DNA from: an uncultured Collinsella sp.
GTDB lineage: Bacteria; Actinomycetota; Coriobacteriia; Coriobacteriales; Coriobacteriaceae
Direction: 5' to 3'
NCBI GenBank assembly: GCA_902493855.1
Contig: CABUQV010000005.1
Coordinates: 1 to 64,000 of the forward strand
DNA length: 64,000 nucleotides
Shown one piece after another: positions 43,391-51,258 of the stretch (position 1 is the first letter of the stretch; each line of letters begins with the position of its first letter). The position numbers and the translations under genes were made by a program. A model generated the notes under the pieces. The model had not been told where the DNA came from. It did no database searches and saw only the letters and a list, made by a program, of their open reading frames with translations.

Positions 43391-43766
43391 TAGCGTCGCC
43401 TCCTCCATCGTGCTTGAAGATGCGCATGAGCGGGGTGTCGCGCAGCTCGGGATAGCCTGAGCAGACGTTCTCCATGCAGCTCGCGACCTCCATGACGGCG
43501 ATGTAGGTGCAAACGACCGTGACGGTCACGCCGCCCAGGCCAAGGCCCACGACGTGCTGCGTGCCCGCCTCGATGATGATGGAAAGCAGGATAACGCAGA
43601 GGAGCTGCGCCTTGTGGCCGAGCCCCTCGCGCATCTTGGAGCTCGAAACGGTACCGTTGATGACGGCGCTGATGAAGCCGGTGACGATGTCCATGAGCAT
43701 TAGTGCGCATGCAAGGCTAATGGCCCAGACCTGAGGCTCGGTCAGCTGGACGAAGAAGATTGACAT
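43371..43766 (-). CDS. phage holin (Holin_4 / toxin-secretion type)
   Basis: A 131-residue small membrane protein with about three hydrophobic segments, including WAISLACALMLMDIVTGFI and LLCVILLSIIIEAG, and the family's KMREGLGHKAQL loop. It would open the membrane at lysis so the endolysin reaches the wall. Its end overlaps the endolysin start by 20 bases. Confidence 0.85.
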   Translation of the reverse strand: MSIFFVQLTEPQVWAISLACALMLMDIVTGFISAVINGTVSSSKMREGLGHKAQLLCVILLSIIIEAGTQHVVGLGLGGVTVTVVCTYIAVMEVASCMENVCSGYPELRDTPLMRIFKHDGGGDASGDHSA

Positions 43767-43777
43767 GCGATCCTCCC

Positions 43778-44350
43778 CTAGCCGTTGCTCACGATGCTCC
43801 AGGCGCCGTCAGACCCGAAGACGCCGGGCTCGAGCGTGTTGCCGTCAATCAGCGACTCGTAGACGGTGCCGTACTTGGTAACCCGGTCGCCCTTGGCGTA
43901 CGACTTTCCTCCGATCCACTCGGGAACGTCGGCACCGCCGGCCGTGGACGCTACGACCTTCGCCCAGTGCTGGGGATCGGATACGGGGTCCGCAGCGGTC
44001 GCCGTGTGGCCGGAGATGGCCTTGTAGAGCGTGCCCTGCCAGAGCACGCGGTCTCCCTGCGCATAGACGTGACCGCATGCATAGAGCGGATAGAGCGCCG
44101 GAACCTTCAACGCATCATGGTCGGAGAGGGTGGCCGCCTGGATCTGGGCGAGCACGAGGGCAGCGTCCTGAGGCGTTCCGGCATCGGGAACGAGAGTCCA
44201 CACCTGCCAGATGGCGCCGTCATGCTGCTCATAGGCGAGCACCGTGTGGTAACCGGCGTCGGGGTTGGGTTCCGCCGCCTCGCGAATCGGCAGGCCGGAG
44301 CCGTCCGTAGTCAGGTAGACAGACCCAGATACAAATTGTCCGTAAAACAT
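43778..44350 (-). CDS. phage protein with two carbohydrate-binding-like modules
   Basis: A 190-residue protein. Residues of about 105-145 and 150-188 each show the pattern YAxGDRVxxxGTxYxS, the core of CBM5/12 chitin/polysaccharide-binding modules. The N-terminal part (LTTDGSGLPI, AYEQHDGAIWQVW) is shared with the next gene. It lies between the fibre/shufflon region and the holin and may help the virion or lysin hold surface glycans. No assigned name. Confidence 0.7.
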   Translation of the reverse strand: MFYGQFVSGSVYLTTDGSGLPIREAAEPNPDAGYHTVLAYEQHDGAIWQVWTLVPDAGTPQDAALVLAQIQAATLSDHDALKVPALYPLYACGHVYAQGDRVLWQGTLYKAISGHTATAADPVSDPQHWAKVVASTAGGADVPEWIGGKSYAKGDRVTKYGTVYESLIDGNTLEPGVFGSDGAWSIVSNG

Positions 44351-44358
44351 TTTTCTCC

Positions 44359-44766
44359 TTAATGGTTGATTCTATCCCAAAGCTCCGGAGCCGTATCGGG
44401 CTCAGATCCGATACGGGGTGCATGCGTCTGCAGGCACTTGTACAGGTCGCCTCCATATGCCACACGCGCGCCAGCGGCATACGAGGCCTCACCCACATAC
44501 CACGGCCGGATGAGCTGGAGTACCTTCAGCGCATCCACATCACCGAGAGTCTCGGCGGACATGGCAGCAAGCCGCACCGCGTCATCGCGCACCCCGTCTG
44601 GCACGACACTCCATACTTGGTAGATGGAACCGCCCCGCTGCTCATACGCCATGTCCGCCTTGAAACCCTCGGGGACCTCAGGCTCATCAGACGCGAGAAT
44701 CGGGAGACCCCTCCCGTCTGTCGCCAGGCGCACTGCGGGCCCGACAAGGGTCCCGATCAATGCCAT
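44359..44766 (-). CDS. phage protein, paralogue with one carbohydrate-binding-like module
   Basis: A 135-residue paralogue of the neighbouring downstream gene. It shares LATDGRGLPI and AYEQRGGSIYQVW at the N-terminus and has one YAAGARVAYGGDLYKC module at the C-terminus. It follows the shufflon region but is on the late-gene strand, just downstream of where the fibre transcript would arrive. Confidence 0.65.
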   Translation of the reverse strand: MALIGTLVGPAVRLATDGRGLPILASDEPEVPEGFKADMAYEQRGGSIYQVWSVVPDGVRDDAVRLAAMSAETLGDVDALKVLQLIRPWYVGEASYAAGARVAYGGDLYKCLQTHAPRIGSEPDTAPELWDRINH

Positions 44767-44798
44767 TTAGACTCCTTTCTCTCGACCTCTCGTGGCAG

Positions 44799-44847
44799 AA
44801 ATCCCACGCGCGTATCCTCTCCTTAAGAGCCCACGCGTCTGGGATTT
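44799..44847. promoter_or_regulatory. inverted repeat between divergent late gene and recombinase
   Basis: AAATCCCA..CGCG pairs with CGCG..TGGGATTT around a 23-base centre. It lies directly before the recombinase ribosome site and the start of the minus-strand gene, so it may be an operator or a boundary for transcription. Confidence 0.45.
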
Positions 44848-44865
44848 ACGGGATTGGAGACCATG

Positions 44866-45735
44866 ATGAAAGTTGCAGAGGCCGCCTCGAGGTACATGGA
44901 CGATAAGCGCGGCAGGCTGCGCGCCTGCACCCTGGCCGGATACGAGAGCGCGCTAGCGCTGCACGTCCTACCTCGCTGGGGCGAGCTGGAACTCGAGGCG
45001 ATAACGCCCGAGGGCGTACAGGGCTGGATCGATTCGTTTGATCTGCCGGGGGCCGCCGAAAAGGCATACAAGACCCTGCGGCAGGTTATCCGCTGGGCCA
45101 TCCGCCGTCTCGGTGTGCGGATGTACGACCCAACCGCCGCCGGTGTCGAGCTACCGCACAAGCCGGCGCACTGCCCACGCACGATGGAGGCGAGCCAGGT
45201 TCGTGCCTACCTCCGCGCGCTGTGGGGACACGAGTGCGAGACGGTCGCAATCTGCTCGGTAACCCTCGGGCTGCGGCGCGGCGAGGCGTGCGGCCTCAAG
45301 TGGTCGGACATCGACCTGCGCACCGGTGAGGTCCGCATCCGCCGTTCGAGGCAAGTCGTGCGCGGCAATGAGGTCGTCGAGGCGCCGAAGACCGAGCGCT
45401 CCGCGCGGTCCTGCTGGCTCCCCCGCTTCGCCGTCAACCGCCTGCGCGCGCTGCGAAAAGGCCGCTCGGGCTGGCTGTGCGAACTGTCGCCCGACGCCAT
45501 TGCGCGGCACATCAAATCCGCATGTCGCCAAGCCGGAGCCGCCTGGACCTCGATGACGGAATGCCGTCACACGTGGGCGACGCTCGCCGTGGAGGCAGGC
45601 GTGGGTATTGAGACCGTGGCCATGATGCTGGGACACACCGATATCGGCACGGCATACGAGCACTACATCGTGCCGAGGCCGCGCATCTGCAAGGATGCGC
45701 AACGCGAGGTCGAGCGGCTGATACTGGCCGGGTGA
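44866..45735 (+). CDS. tyrosine recombinase, likely shufflon recombinase
   Basis: A 289-residue tyrosine recombinase. It has an N-terminal core-binding region (about 1-95), then TLGLRRGEACGLKWSDID with the first catalytic arginine. The second box reads MTECRHTWATLAVEAG (the usual histidine before xxR is replaced by threonine) and then MLGHTDIGTAYEHYI with the tyrosine. ATG 44866 follows GGAG by six bases. It is on the strand opposite to the late genes and its stop codon lies inside the first copy of the 12-bp recombination core at 45735. Position in the middle of the tail region argues for a dedicated fibre-switching enzyme rather than the prophage integrase. Confidence 0.82.
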   Translation: MKVAEAASRYMDDKRGRLRACTLAGYESALALHVLPRWGELELEAITPEGVQGWIDSFDLPGAAEKAYKTLRQVIRWAIRRLGVRMYDPTAAGVELPHKPAHCPRTMEASQVRAYLRALWGHECETVAICSVTLGLRRGEACGLKWSDIDLRTGEVRIRRSRQVVRGNEVVEAPKTERSARSCWLPRFAVNRLRALRKGRSGWLCELSPDAIARHIKSACRQAGAAWTSMTECRHTWATLAVEAGVGIETVAMMLGHTDIGTAYEHYIVPRPRICKDAQREVERLILAG

Positions 45736-45746
45736 TTCTGTATCCC
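45735..45746 (+). repeat. shufflon core site 1
   Basis: ATTCTGTATCCC, plus orientation. It overlaps the recombinase stop (TGATTC). Confidence 0.85.
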
Positions 45747-46048
45747 CAGTTTCCGTTGATTGCGGTATTACCAATCTGCCGACTACTGTCCGCATGGTTG
45801 GAAATATTGTTGTGGTCACGGTGTCCGGCACGCTAAAGAGTGCTGTAGGGGCCTGGGGAATGCTGACATTAAGTAACGCAGTGCCAATGACAAGAGATAG
45901 GCATAACTCGCTCCTCATTTCGCAAGACACAACCGACCCCCGCATCTTGCTGTCGGTAACAGGGACCCATCTATTCATAGAGTCCAAAGGGGCCTCGATA
46001 CCCCAGGGCTCCTGGATGTTCGGCCAGCTTGTATATGTCTGCGTGTAG
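45735..46048 (+). CDS. silent fibre-tip cassette E
   Basis: Open from the core site in the fibre frame (DSVSPVSVDCGI...) to a stop two bases before site 2, about 104 residues. It has no ribosome site of its own. Inversion would join it to the fibre gene. Its sequence is unlike the other cassettes, as expected for alternative receptor-binding tips. Confidence 0.75.
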
Positions 46049-46049
46049 C

Positions 46050-46061
46050 ATTCTGTATCCC
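46050..46061 (+). repeat. shufflon core site 2
   Basis: ATTCTGTATCCC, plus orientation, directly after the stop of cassette E (TAGC). Confidence 0.85.
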
Positions 46062-46291
46062 ATGTCGTGCGCAACGTGACTTTTTCTGCCAACAAGCAGT
46101 ACGGCCCGTTTTATTACGACGAGTTCGATACGGAAATCAAGGCCAGAAATTTCGTGCTCGCCTTTCCACTGTCCGGCGTGCGATTTATTCGCCAGGCGGC
46201 GCCCTCATCAGCGGGGAAACAGCGTTGGATGATAGTGCAGACTTATAAGGGCAACGTCGAGACTATCCCAGTGATGTTTTGCTGTTTCTAG
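46050..46291 (+). CDS. silent fibre-tip cassette D
   Basis: The fibre frame runs from the core (SVSHVVRNVTFSANKQYG...) to a stop one base before site 3, about 80 residues, ending VMFCCF. No start signal. Confidence 0.75.
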
Positions 46292-46292
46292 C

Positions 46293-46304
46293 ATTCTGTA
46301 TCCC
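46293..46304 (+). repeat. shufflon core site 3
   Basis: ATTCTGTATCCC, plus orientation, after the stop of cassette D. Confidence 0.85.
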
Positions 46305-46651
46305 CGAACTATCTCGGCGGTGGCAACGTCGGTCTTCTTGGCTGCACCGTAAAGGCGGACTGCTGGATCGTCGCAACATGCATCCTCATCGTCAGGTTCA
46401 GCTATGTCTCGGGGTCGATGTCGTCATCTGACGCGTGCGAGCTCTCCTCGGGCGCTGCACTCGTGCTTCCCGAGCGCCTGAGGCCGAAGTCGAATATCCT
46501 GACCATGGCGTTCACGTCGGAGCGCTTTGGCAAGTCGGTAGGCGCGGTGGTCGAGCCGTCCGGCGCCGTAAAACTCTATTTCTCGACTCGCTCGGAAATA
46601 TACGGATATGGATTTGAGAACTGCGCCTGCTGCATCCCCCTGGCCATATAG
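46293..46651 (+). CDS. silent fibre-tip cassette C
   Basis: Fibre frame open from the core (SVSPNYLGGGNVGLLG...) to a stop at 46649-46651, about 119 residues, cysteine-rich at the end (ENCACCIPLAI). It ends tail-to-tail 15 bases from cassette B, so 46293-46965 is one invertible two-cassette block. Confidence 0.75.
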
Positions 46652-46666
46652 CCCGTCCGCGCCCTC

Positions 46667-46965
46667 CTAGAACACGACGAAGTCCGCTCTGTATACGTCG
46701 GCGTCAGCCATAAGGTAGAGCATGCTGCCCGTATAGTAGGCATGGACACCGAAGCCGCCCGGGCTGTAATAGCAGTCGGCGCAGATCCCCGAGCCGGTGC
46801 AGTACCGCGCGAAGATGGATATGGGGAATACAGTCGATGCCAGCGGGCGACCGTTGTTGTAGATACAGACAAGCGCCGCCATCCTGCCCGAGGGGAGGTC
46901 GCACCGGAAAGGCTGATATAGCTTTCCAGTGCTTGTCTGTGCTACGAACCTCGGGGATACAGAAT
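46667..46965 (-). CDS. silent fibre-tip cassette B
   Basis: On the minus strand the fibre frame runs from core site 4 (DSVSPRFVAQTSTGKLYQ...) to a stop at 46667, about 99 residues. An internal ATG gives a shorter open frame, but the continuous frame from the site is the meaningful unit. Confidence 0.75.
46954..46965 (-). repeat. shufflon core site 4
   Basis: The same 12-bp core in minus orientation, directly after the stop of the current fibre tip. Confidence 0.85.
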
Positions 46966-46966
46966 C

Positions 46967-47797
46967 CTAATTGGCAATCCAGATGCAGTGTCCAATGTTG
47001 CGCCCTTGGCTAAAAGCTACCGCGCTAATAAAGACAACTTTGCCAGATTTCTGAACCTCGACTTCTGCAGTGTTGTTGTTGACGATGCCGTTTGAAGATG
47101 TACGCACAGCCGGCGCAAGGAATGATTGAGTCGGACGGAATTCAACGGGCAACGTCCCTGCATTCCATAACTGTGCTGATTCCTGAATGAAATTCCAAGA
47201 CATCTCTACCAGGAAGCCTTTTTTACGGTAAGCCACATAGGGACCCGAGAAGTCTTTCCCATATAAGAACTGATAGCCAACCTCGCGGGATACAGAATCC
47301 CCGAGGTCTGCCAGGGGAGTCAGTTCGGGGATGAGAAGCTTAGGCTGACCCGTCGTCAGTCCGTCGAATGTCACCGAGCAGATCGGGACCGTCACGTCAG
47401 CGTCACCGTCCAGGATAGAGCCTTTCGGCACCGACGGCGCGGCGGCGCTCGAGCCGGGGGTTCCCTGGAGAACCTTCCACTCGACCGTCTCGACAAGGGT
47501 CGGGCTGGACCCGCTCACATCGCGGGTGTAATGGACACAAATGTAGTCCATGCGCTTCTTGCCTTGCGAGCCGCTCGCCACCTTGACGTCCTCGGGCGAG
47601 GTGACGCCGATATGGCGACCCTGCACGATCATGTCGCCGGTCGCGATACGGACGGTGTTCGCGTCGACGAGAGATGGGGCCAGTTTGCCGCCCGTCTGCA
47701 GAACATAGCTGCCAGTGCCGACTTCGCCCGCAATGCGGCGCCCGTCGTCGGCCGAGCTGACGTGCGGCACGCCCGCTTTACCGGTCACTATCTCCAT
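46967..47797 (-). CDS. tail fibre / receptor-binding protein with exchangeable C-terminus
   Basis: A 276-residue fibre protein. Residues 1-165 form the constant part (including ATGDMIVQGRHIGV, typical of phage fibre N-termini). At about residue 168 the DNA for LGDSVSRE contains core site 5 in frame. The last 105 or so residues are the currently expressed tip, ending with a stop adjacent to site 4. AAAGGA precedes ATG 47797, and the start lies right after the stop of the preceding collagen-like gene. Four alternative tips follow in the shufflon. Confidence 0.85.
   Translation of the reverse strand: MEIVTGKAGVPHVSSADDGRRIAGEVGTGSYVLQTGGKLAPSLVDANTVRIATGDMIVQGRHIGVTSPEDVKVASGSQGKKRMDYICVHYTRDVSGSSPTLVETVEWKVLQGTPGSSAAAPSVPKGSILDGDADVTVPICSVTFDGLTTGQPKLLIPELTPLADLGDSVSREVGYQFLYGKDFSGPYVAYRKKGFLVEMSWNFIQESAQLWNAGTLPVEFRPTQSFLAPAVRTSSNGIVNNNTAEVEVQKSGKVVFISAVAFSQGRNIGHCIWIAN
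47287..47298 (-). repeat. shufflon core site 5 (inside the fibre gene)
   Basis: ATTCTGTATCCC on the minus strand, within the codons for D-S-V-S. Crossover here keeps the reading frame for every cassette. Confidence 0.88.
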
Positions 47798-48010
47798 TTA
47801 AGCCGTCCTTTCCCATATAAAGCCGTTCTGGCTGTCCCGCATGACCCACGTTCCCCCATAGGTGGCACCTGGGTTTTTGCCCTTGCTTTCCATATAGAGG
47901 GAGCCCACAGGGTGTGCGGCGAGGAACATCTGGGCGGTCGAGGCTGCAGGACCCTGTGGCCCCGTCTCCCCGGCAGGCCCCTTTATGTTGCCCAACTTGA
48001 TCCAGGCCAT
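47798..48010 (-). CDS. small fibre protein, collagen-like start and tail-collar-like end
   Basis: A 70-residue protein starting MAWIKLGNIKGPAGETGPQ, with a short Gly-X-Y run, then HPVGSLYMESKGKNPGATYGGTW, the motif seen near the ends of phage tail fibres. Directly coupled to the shufflon fibre gene downstream. Confidence 0.7.
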   Translation of the reverse strand: MAWIKLGNIKGPAGETGPQGPAASTAQMFLAAHPVGSLYMESKGKNPGATYGGTWVMRDSQNGFIWERTA

Positions 48011-48024
48011 TTCGCCGTCACCCG

Positions 48025-48276
48025 CTAGGCCTTGTAGGTGTACAGGTTGCCCGTGCTCGCGTCGATGTAGACCGAACCGACCACGGCAGTACCTGTCGGT
48101 GCGCCGGTCCCAGCGGTCACTGAGGTGCCGTCGGCGCCCTTGGGCCCGATCGGGCCAGTCGGCCCGATCGGGCCGGTCTCCCCTCGCGGCCCCTGGGCCC
48201 CTTGCGCTCCCCTGGCGCCGGTATCGCCCTTATCGCCTTTGGGACCCTTCAGCGATCCGATGTTAGTCCACGCCAT
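48025..48276 (-). CDS. collagen-like fibre protein
   Basis: An 83-residue protein with about 12 Gly-X-Y triplets (GPKGDKGDTGARG...) between a short head (MAWTNIGSLK) shared with its neighbours and a VGSVYIDASTGNLY end. It probably forms a trimeric rod in the tail tip. Confidence 0.75.
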   Translation of the reverse strand: MAWTNIGSLKGPKGDKGDTGARGAQGAQGPRGETGPIGPTGPIGPKGADGTSVTAGTGAPTGTAVVGSVYIDASTGNLYTYKA

Positions 48277-48291
48277 ATCGCTCCCCCTTCA

Positions 48292-48969
48292 CTAGGCACT
48301 CGTACCGTACTGGTAGACCTTAAAGCCGTCTGCCGTATCAATGTAGACGGCTCCCTCCTGCGACGCTGCCGTAGGAGCCCCTTGGCCGAACGTAATGCCT
48401 GGGCCAGCCGGCCCCTGTGCGCCCTTGGGGCCGGTGTCGCCCCTGTCGCCCTTTTCGCCCGTGGCCCCCTTGTCGCCCTTGGGCCCCTTCATTTCGCCGA
48501 GGTCCGTCCACTGCGCATCACCGGTCGCGGCGGTTTTCACCCACATGTGGCCGTTGTCGCTCGTGACGTAGGTGTCGCCGATGGCGGCATCGGACGGCAG
48601 CGCGGACGCGCTGCTCACCGCGCCCTTGACCGTTATGGACGTGCCGTCGGCACCTTTGGGGCCAGTGTCGCCCGTTTCGCCTTTGGGCCCCTTGAGGCTC
48701 ACGCCGTTGATGGCGGAACCGACTCGGGCGGCAGACCTGCCCGGATCCACCGCCGAAATGGGATAGACGCTTCCCTTGGCGTCGAGCACGAGGTCGCCGA
48801 CCTGCACGCCGTCAGACGGGGAAAGCGCCGAGAATGCGACTTCGCCTTCCGGCGGGATATTGACGCTCGCCACGCGGACGCTGCCGCCCTTGGGGCCGGC
48901 GTTGCCGGTCGCGCCCTTGTCGCCTTTGGGGCCCTTGAGCGTTCCAACTTGGTTCCATGCGTTAGCCAT
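48292..48969 (-). CDS. collagen-like fibre protein, two triplet runs
   Basis: A 225-residue protein with Gly-X-Y runs near 11-28, 92-110 and 160-190, separated by globular segments ending in IGDTYVTSDNGHMW and GAVYIDTADGF. ATG 48969 follows GGAG and overlaps the stop of the upstream gene; the longer upstream frame is not used. Confidence 0.75.
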   Translation of the reverse strand: MANAWNQVGTLKGPKGDKGATGNAGPKGGSVRVASVNIPPEGEVAFSALSPSDGVQVGDLVLDAKGSVYPISAVDPGRSAARVGSAINGVSLKGPKGETGDTGPKGADGTSITVKGAVSSASALPSDAAIGDTYVTSDNGHMWVKTAATGDAQWTDLGEMKGPKGDKGATGEKGDRGDTGPKGAQGPAGPGITFGQGAPTAASQEGAVYIDTADGFKVYQYGTSA

Positions 48970-49435
48970 TTGTATCTCCAATCTCGCCGTAGCGATAATA
49001 GGTGCCTGTCTCACTGTCGAGATAGAGGTCCCCGACGCGACCACCTATGGCGGGGGTGCCGCCCCCGACATACCACTTCGTGCCGGGCTCGCCTACGGCC
49101 CTCAGCTGCTCTCGCACCCAATCTTCGACATCAGCCCAGGTCTTGACCTCGTCATCGGTGTAGATGTAGCCGTCCGGCTTGGCCCTCGGGCGCACCTTGA
49201 GCACGGCGCGCGCGTGCGTGTCGCGCCCATCGCTCGCCCAAACGGCCATGTCAACGCCTGCAGTAAGCAGAAGCGAGGGCACCACGGCCTCTCCGCCCAC
49301 GACCGGGACGACCAATGCGCGTTCCGATCCGGCGACGGCGAAATGTGCCTCCGTCACCCCCTGCAACGCGATGTGAACGCGCCGACCCGTATCCCATTGG
49401 TAAAGGGGCGGGCCGATGAGTTCTATCTGCTTCAT
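48962..49435 (-). CDS. phage tail-tip structural protein
   Basis: A 157-residue protein between the hub-like gene and the collagen-like fibres. The N-terminus (ELIGPPLYQWDTGRRV) and the end DLYLDSETGTYYRYG suggest an adapter carrying fibres. No family is recognised with confidence. Confidence 0.6.
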   Translation of the reverse strand: MKQIELIGPPLYQWDTGRRVHIALQGVTEAHFAVAGSERALVVPVVGGEAVVPSLLLTAGVDMAVWASDGRDTHARAVLKVRPRAKPDGYIYTDDEVKTWADVEDWVREQLRAVGEPGTKWYVGGGTPAIGGRVGDLYLDSETGTYYRYGEIGDTNG

Positions 49436-49444
49436 AGCAGTCTC

Positions 49445-50431
49445 CTATCTCCCCACCGCACCAGGCGATGCGCCATACGTGGCGCTGTAGCCCGACCCCG
49501 CGGCCTTTACGATCTTGCTGCTGATCTCGACCGAGACCGTCACGTTTGGCGCATAGTGCCTGGCCTCGACGATATCGCCGAGGCCGAACTCGACGCCCTC
49601 GTTGACCGTCACGGTCACGCTGCCCTCGGACTGTTTGTCCTTGAGTCGGCTGAGTGCCTGATCGCGGAGATCGTCGCCCTCGGTGTTGTTGGCGTCGTAG
49701 TACTCCTCGAGCTCGAAGACGCCGGCCATCGCCTTCACGGTGCCTACGCCGCCTTCCCGGTCGGCGTAGACGTCCACGACATCTCTGGCCGCAAGTTCGC
49801 CCTTGCCGGCCGCCTTGAGGTGATTGGTGACGAGCAGGTCGCTCTTGAGGTCGAAGTTTACGAGATCGGAGTCGACCCTGCCGCGCCAGTCTGTCACCTT
49901 CACCGCCTGGAGCCTGCACGATCCGCCCACCCACCTCGCATCGAGGCGAAGGCCTGCGGAGCGCATCGCCAGCCTAAGGTTGGTCCAAGCGTCGGGTACG
50001 TCCCTGTTGCATCGGTAGCTTACGCTCACCCCGGCGTCGGCATCGGGAACCGTGAAGAGGGAGCCGATGTCGAGCCGTTTAACCGCGGAGCGCAGCACGG
50101 CGTTTGCGTCCCCAGAGAGGACAAGGTAGTCCTGGCCCGGATCGGGCCACAGAAGGCGCTTCTCGAGCACTCCAGTCCAGGTCGACCCGGTCCAGTGCAG
50201 CTCGGACGAAGTGCGGCCAGTCTTGAGCTCAAAGCCCTCGACGCGCCCGCCGATCTCCAGGCCGTCGGCGAAAACACGCCAAGCGGCCTCCGGCAACGGT
50301 ACGGACGAGTCGCGCACCACGAGATCGAACGAGTTGTCGACGCCGTCGCCCCAGCCCGAGTCCATATCCAGCTCGAAGTTCGAAATCGGGAAAAGCGTCC
50401 TGCCGGCGCTGTCGGAGACTATGAGCTCCAA
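49445..50431 (-). CDS. tail hub protein (ReqiPepy6 Gp37-like)
   Basis: A 328-residue protein resembling siphovirus Gp37-like tail proteins in length, position after the distal tail protein, and blocks such as ELHWTGSTWTGVLEKRLL, ALSRLKDKQSEGSVTVTV and FGLGDIVEARHY. It probably forms the hub or lever under the tail tip. Family assignment is by resemblance. Confidence 0.65.
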   Translation of the reverse strand: MELIVSDSAGRTLFPISNFELDMDSGWGDGVDNSFDLVVRDSSVPLPEAAWRVFADGLEIGGRVEGFELKTGRTSSELHWTGSTWTGVLEKRLLWPDPGQDYLVLSGDANAVLRSAVKRLDIGSLFTVPDADAGVSVSYRCNRDVPDAWTNLRLAMRSAGLRLDARWVGGSCRLQAVKVTDWRGRVDSDLVNFDLKSDLLVTNHLKAAGKGELAARDVVDVYADREGGVGTVKAMAGVFELEEYYDANNTEGDDLRDQALSRLKDKQSEGSVTVTVNEGVEFGLGDIVEARHYAPNVTVSVEISSKIVKAAGSGYSATYGASPGAVGR

Positions 50432-51258
50432 GGCGGCTCCCCCTCCTCAAGATAATGGGTCATGGTGAAGCCGAACGAGCCGTCCCACGAGACAGAGGAC
50501 GTGCCCGGCCGCAGCTGCTCGAAGCAGTAGGAGCCGCTTCCCGCGCCCTCTCCGCGCATGCCGTCGGCGAAGCGGTCCTCGGTCTCACCGTACATGCCGA
50601 CGAGCTTGATCGTCTTGGGGAAGCTCGAGCCGTCGATGATAAGCCTGGAGCCGCCAGGCACTTCAACGTCCGCGGAGTAGACGTTGATGAAGTCCCCCTG
50701 CGTCACGGTGATGCGCGGTGACGACGCGGGACCGAAGATCGTGAGCTTAAGGTCGGCAGGCACCAGCCCATCGACGGTGACCGACCGGCTTGCGACCGAT
50801 CCGCCGTAGTCGAACTCGAAGTCATGGGGGAAGTCCAGGCCGGTCTGGTCCTCGTCCTCCCGGGCGTAGAACTCCTGGGCGACCTCGCGCCGCCAGGATC
50901 CGTCGAGCAGCAGCACGGTAAGCGTAGCGGCGATGCCCCGCCTGCCATAAATCTGCGAGGTCTCGGACTTAGCGATATAGGCGCGCTGGTACCAAACACC
51001 GTCGACAACGAGGCGACCGGGCTCGCCGACGGAGATATCCCTGTCCGCGAGCCGCCTGAGCCTGTCGGCAGCCGCCGAGGACGCCACGGCATCGACCGTC
51101 GCCTCCCTCGCGTCTCGCGAGATGCCGTAGGCGCCGCGCCACGAGAGGTCGTAGCTCCACTCGCGCGAGCGCACGCCCGCAGCGGTGCCGACGAAGACGC
51201 CGTTGCCATCGAGGTCGACGCTCTCGCCCGATGACGACACGTAGTGCATTCTATGCAT
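50419..51258 (-). CDS. distal tail protein (siphovirus Dit-like)
   Basis: A 279-residue protein directly after the tape measure. It has SREWSYDLSWRGAYG, GEPGRLVVDGVWY and a galectin-like C-terminal region, consistent with Dit proteins that link tail tube and baseplate. ATG 51258 overlaps the tape-measure stop (ATGCATAG); the upstream extension is antisense noise. Confidence 0.75.
   Translation of the reverse strand: MHRMHYVSSSGESVDLDGNGVFVGTAAGVRSREWSYDLSWRGAYGISRDAREATVDAVASSAAADRLRRLADRDISVGEPGRLVVDGVWYQRAYIAKSETSQIYGRRGIAATLTVLLLDGSWRREVAQEFYAREDEDQTGLDFPHDFEFDYGGSVASRSVTVDGLVPADLKLTIFGPASSPRITVTQGDFINVYSADVEVPGGSRLIIDGSSFPKTIKLVGMYGETEDRFADGMRGEGAGSGSYCFEQLRPGTSSVSWDGSFGFTMTHYLEEGEPPWSS

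Noticed and set aside
48025..48969. Repeated GGG/CCC-rich DNA in the collagen-like genes
   Set aside because: Explained by Gly-X-Y coding, not by an independent DNA repeat.
48776..50455. A 559-codon plus-strand frame in the tail region
   Set aside because: Antisense to three coupled phage genes with overlapping starts and stops.
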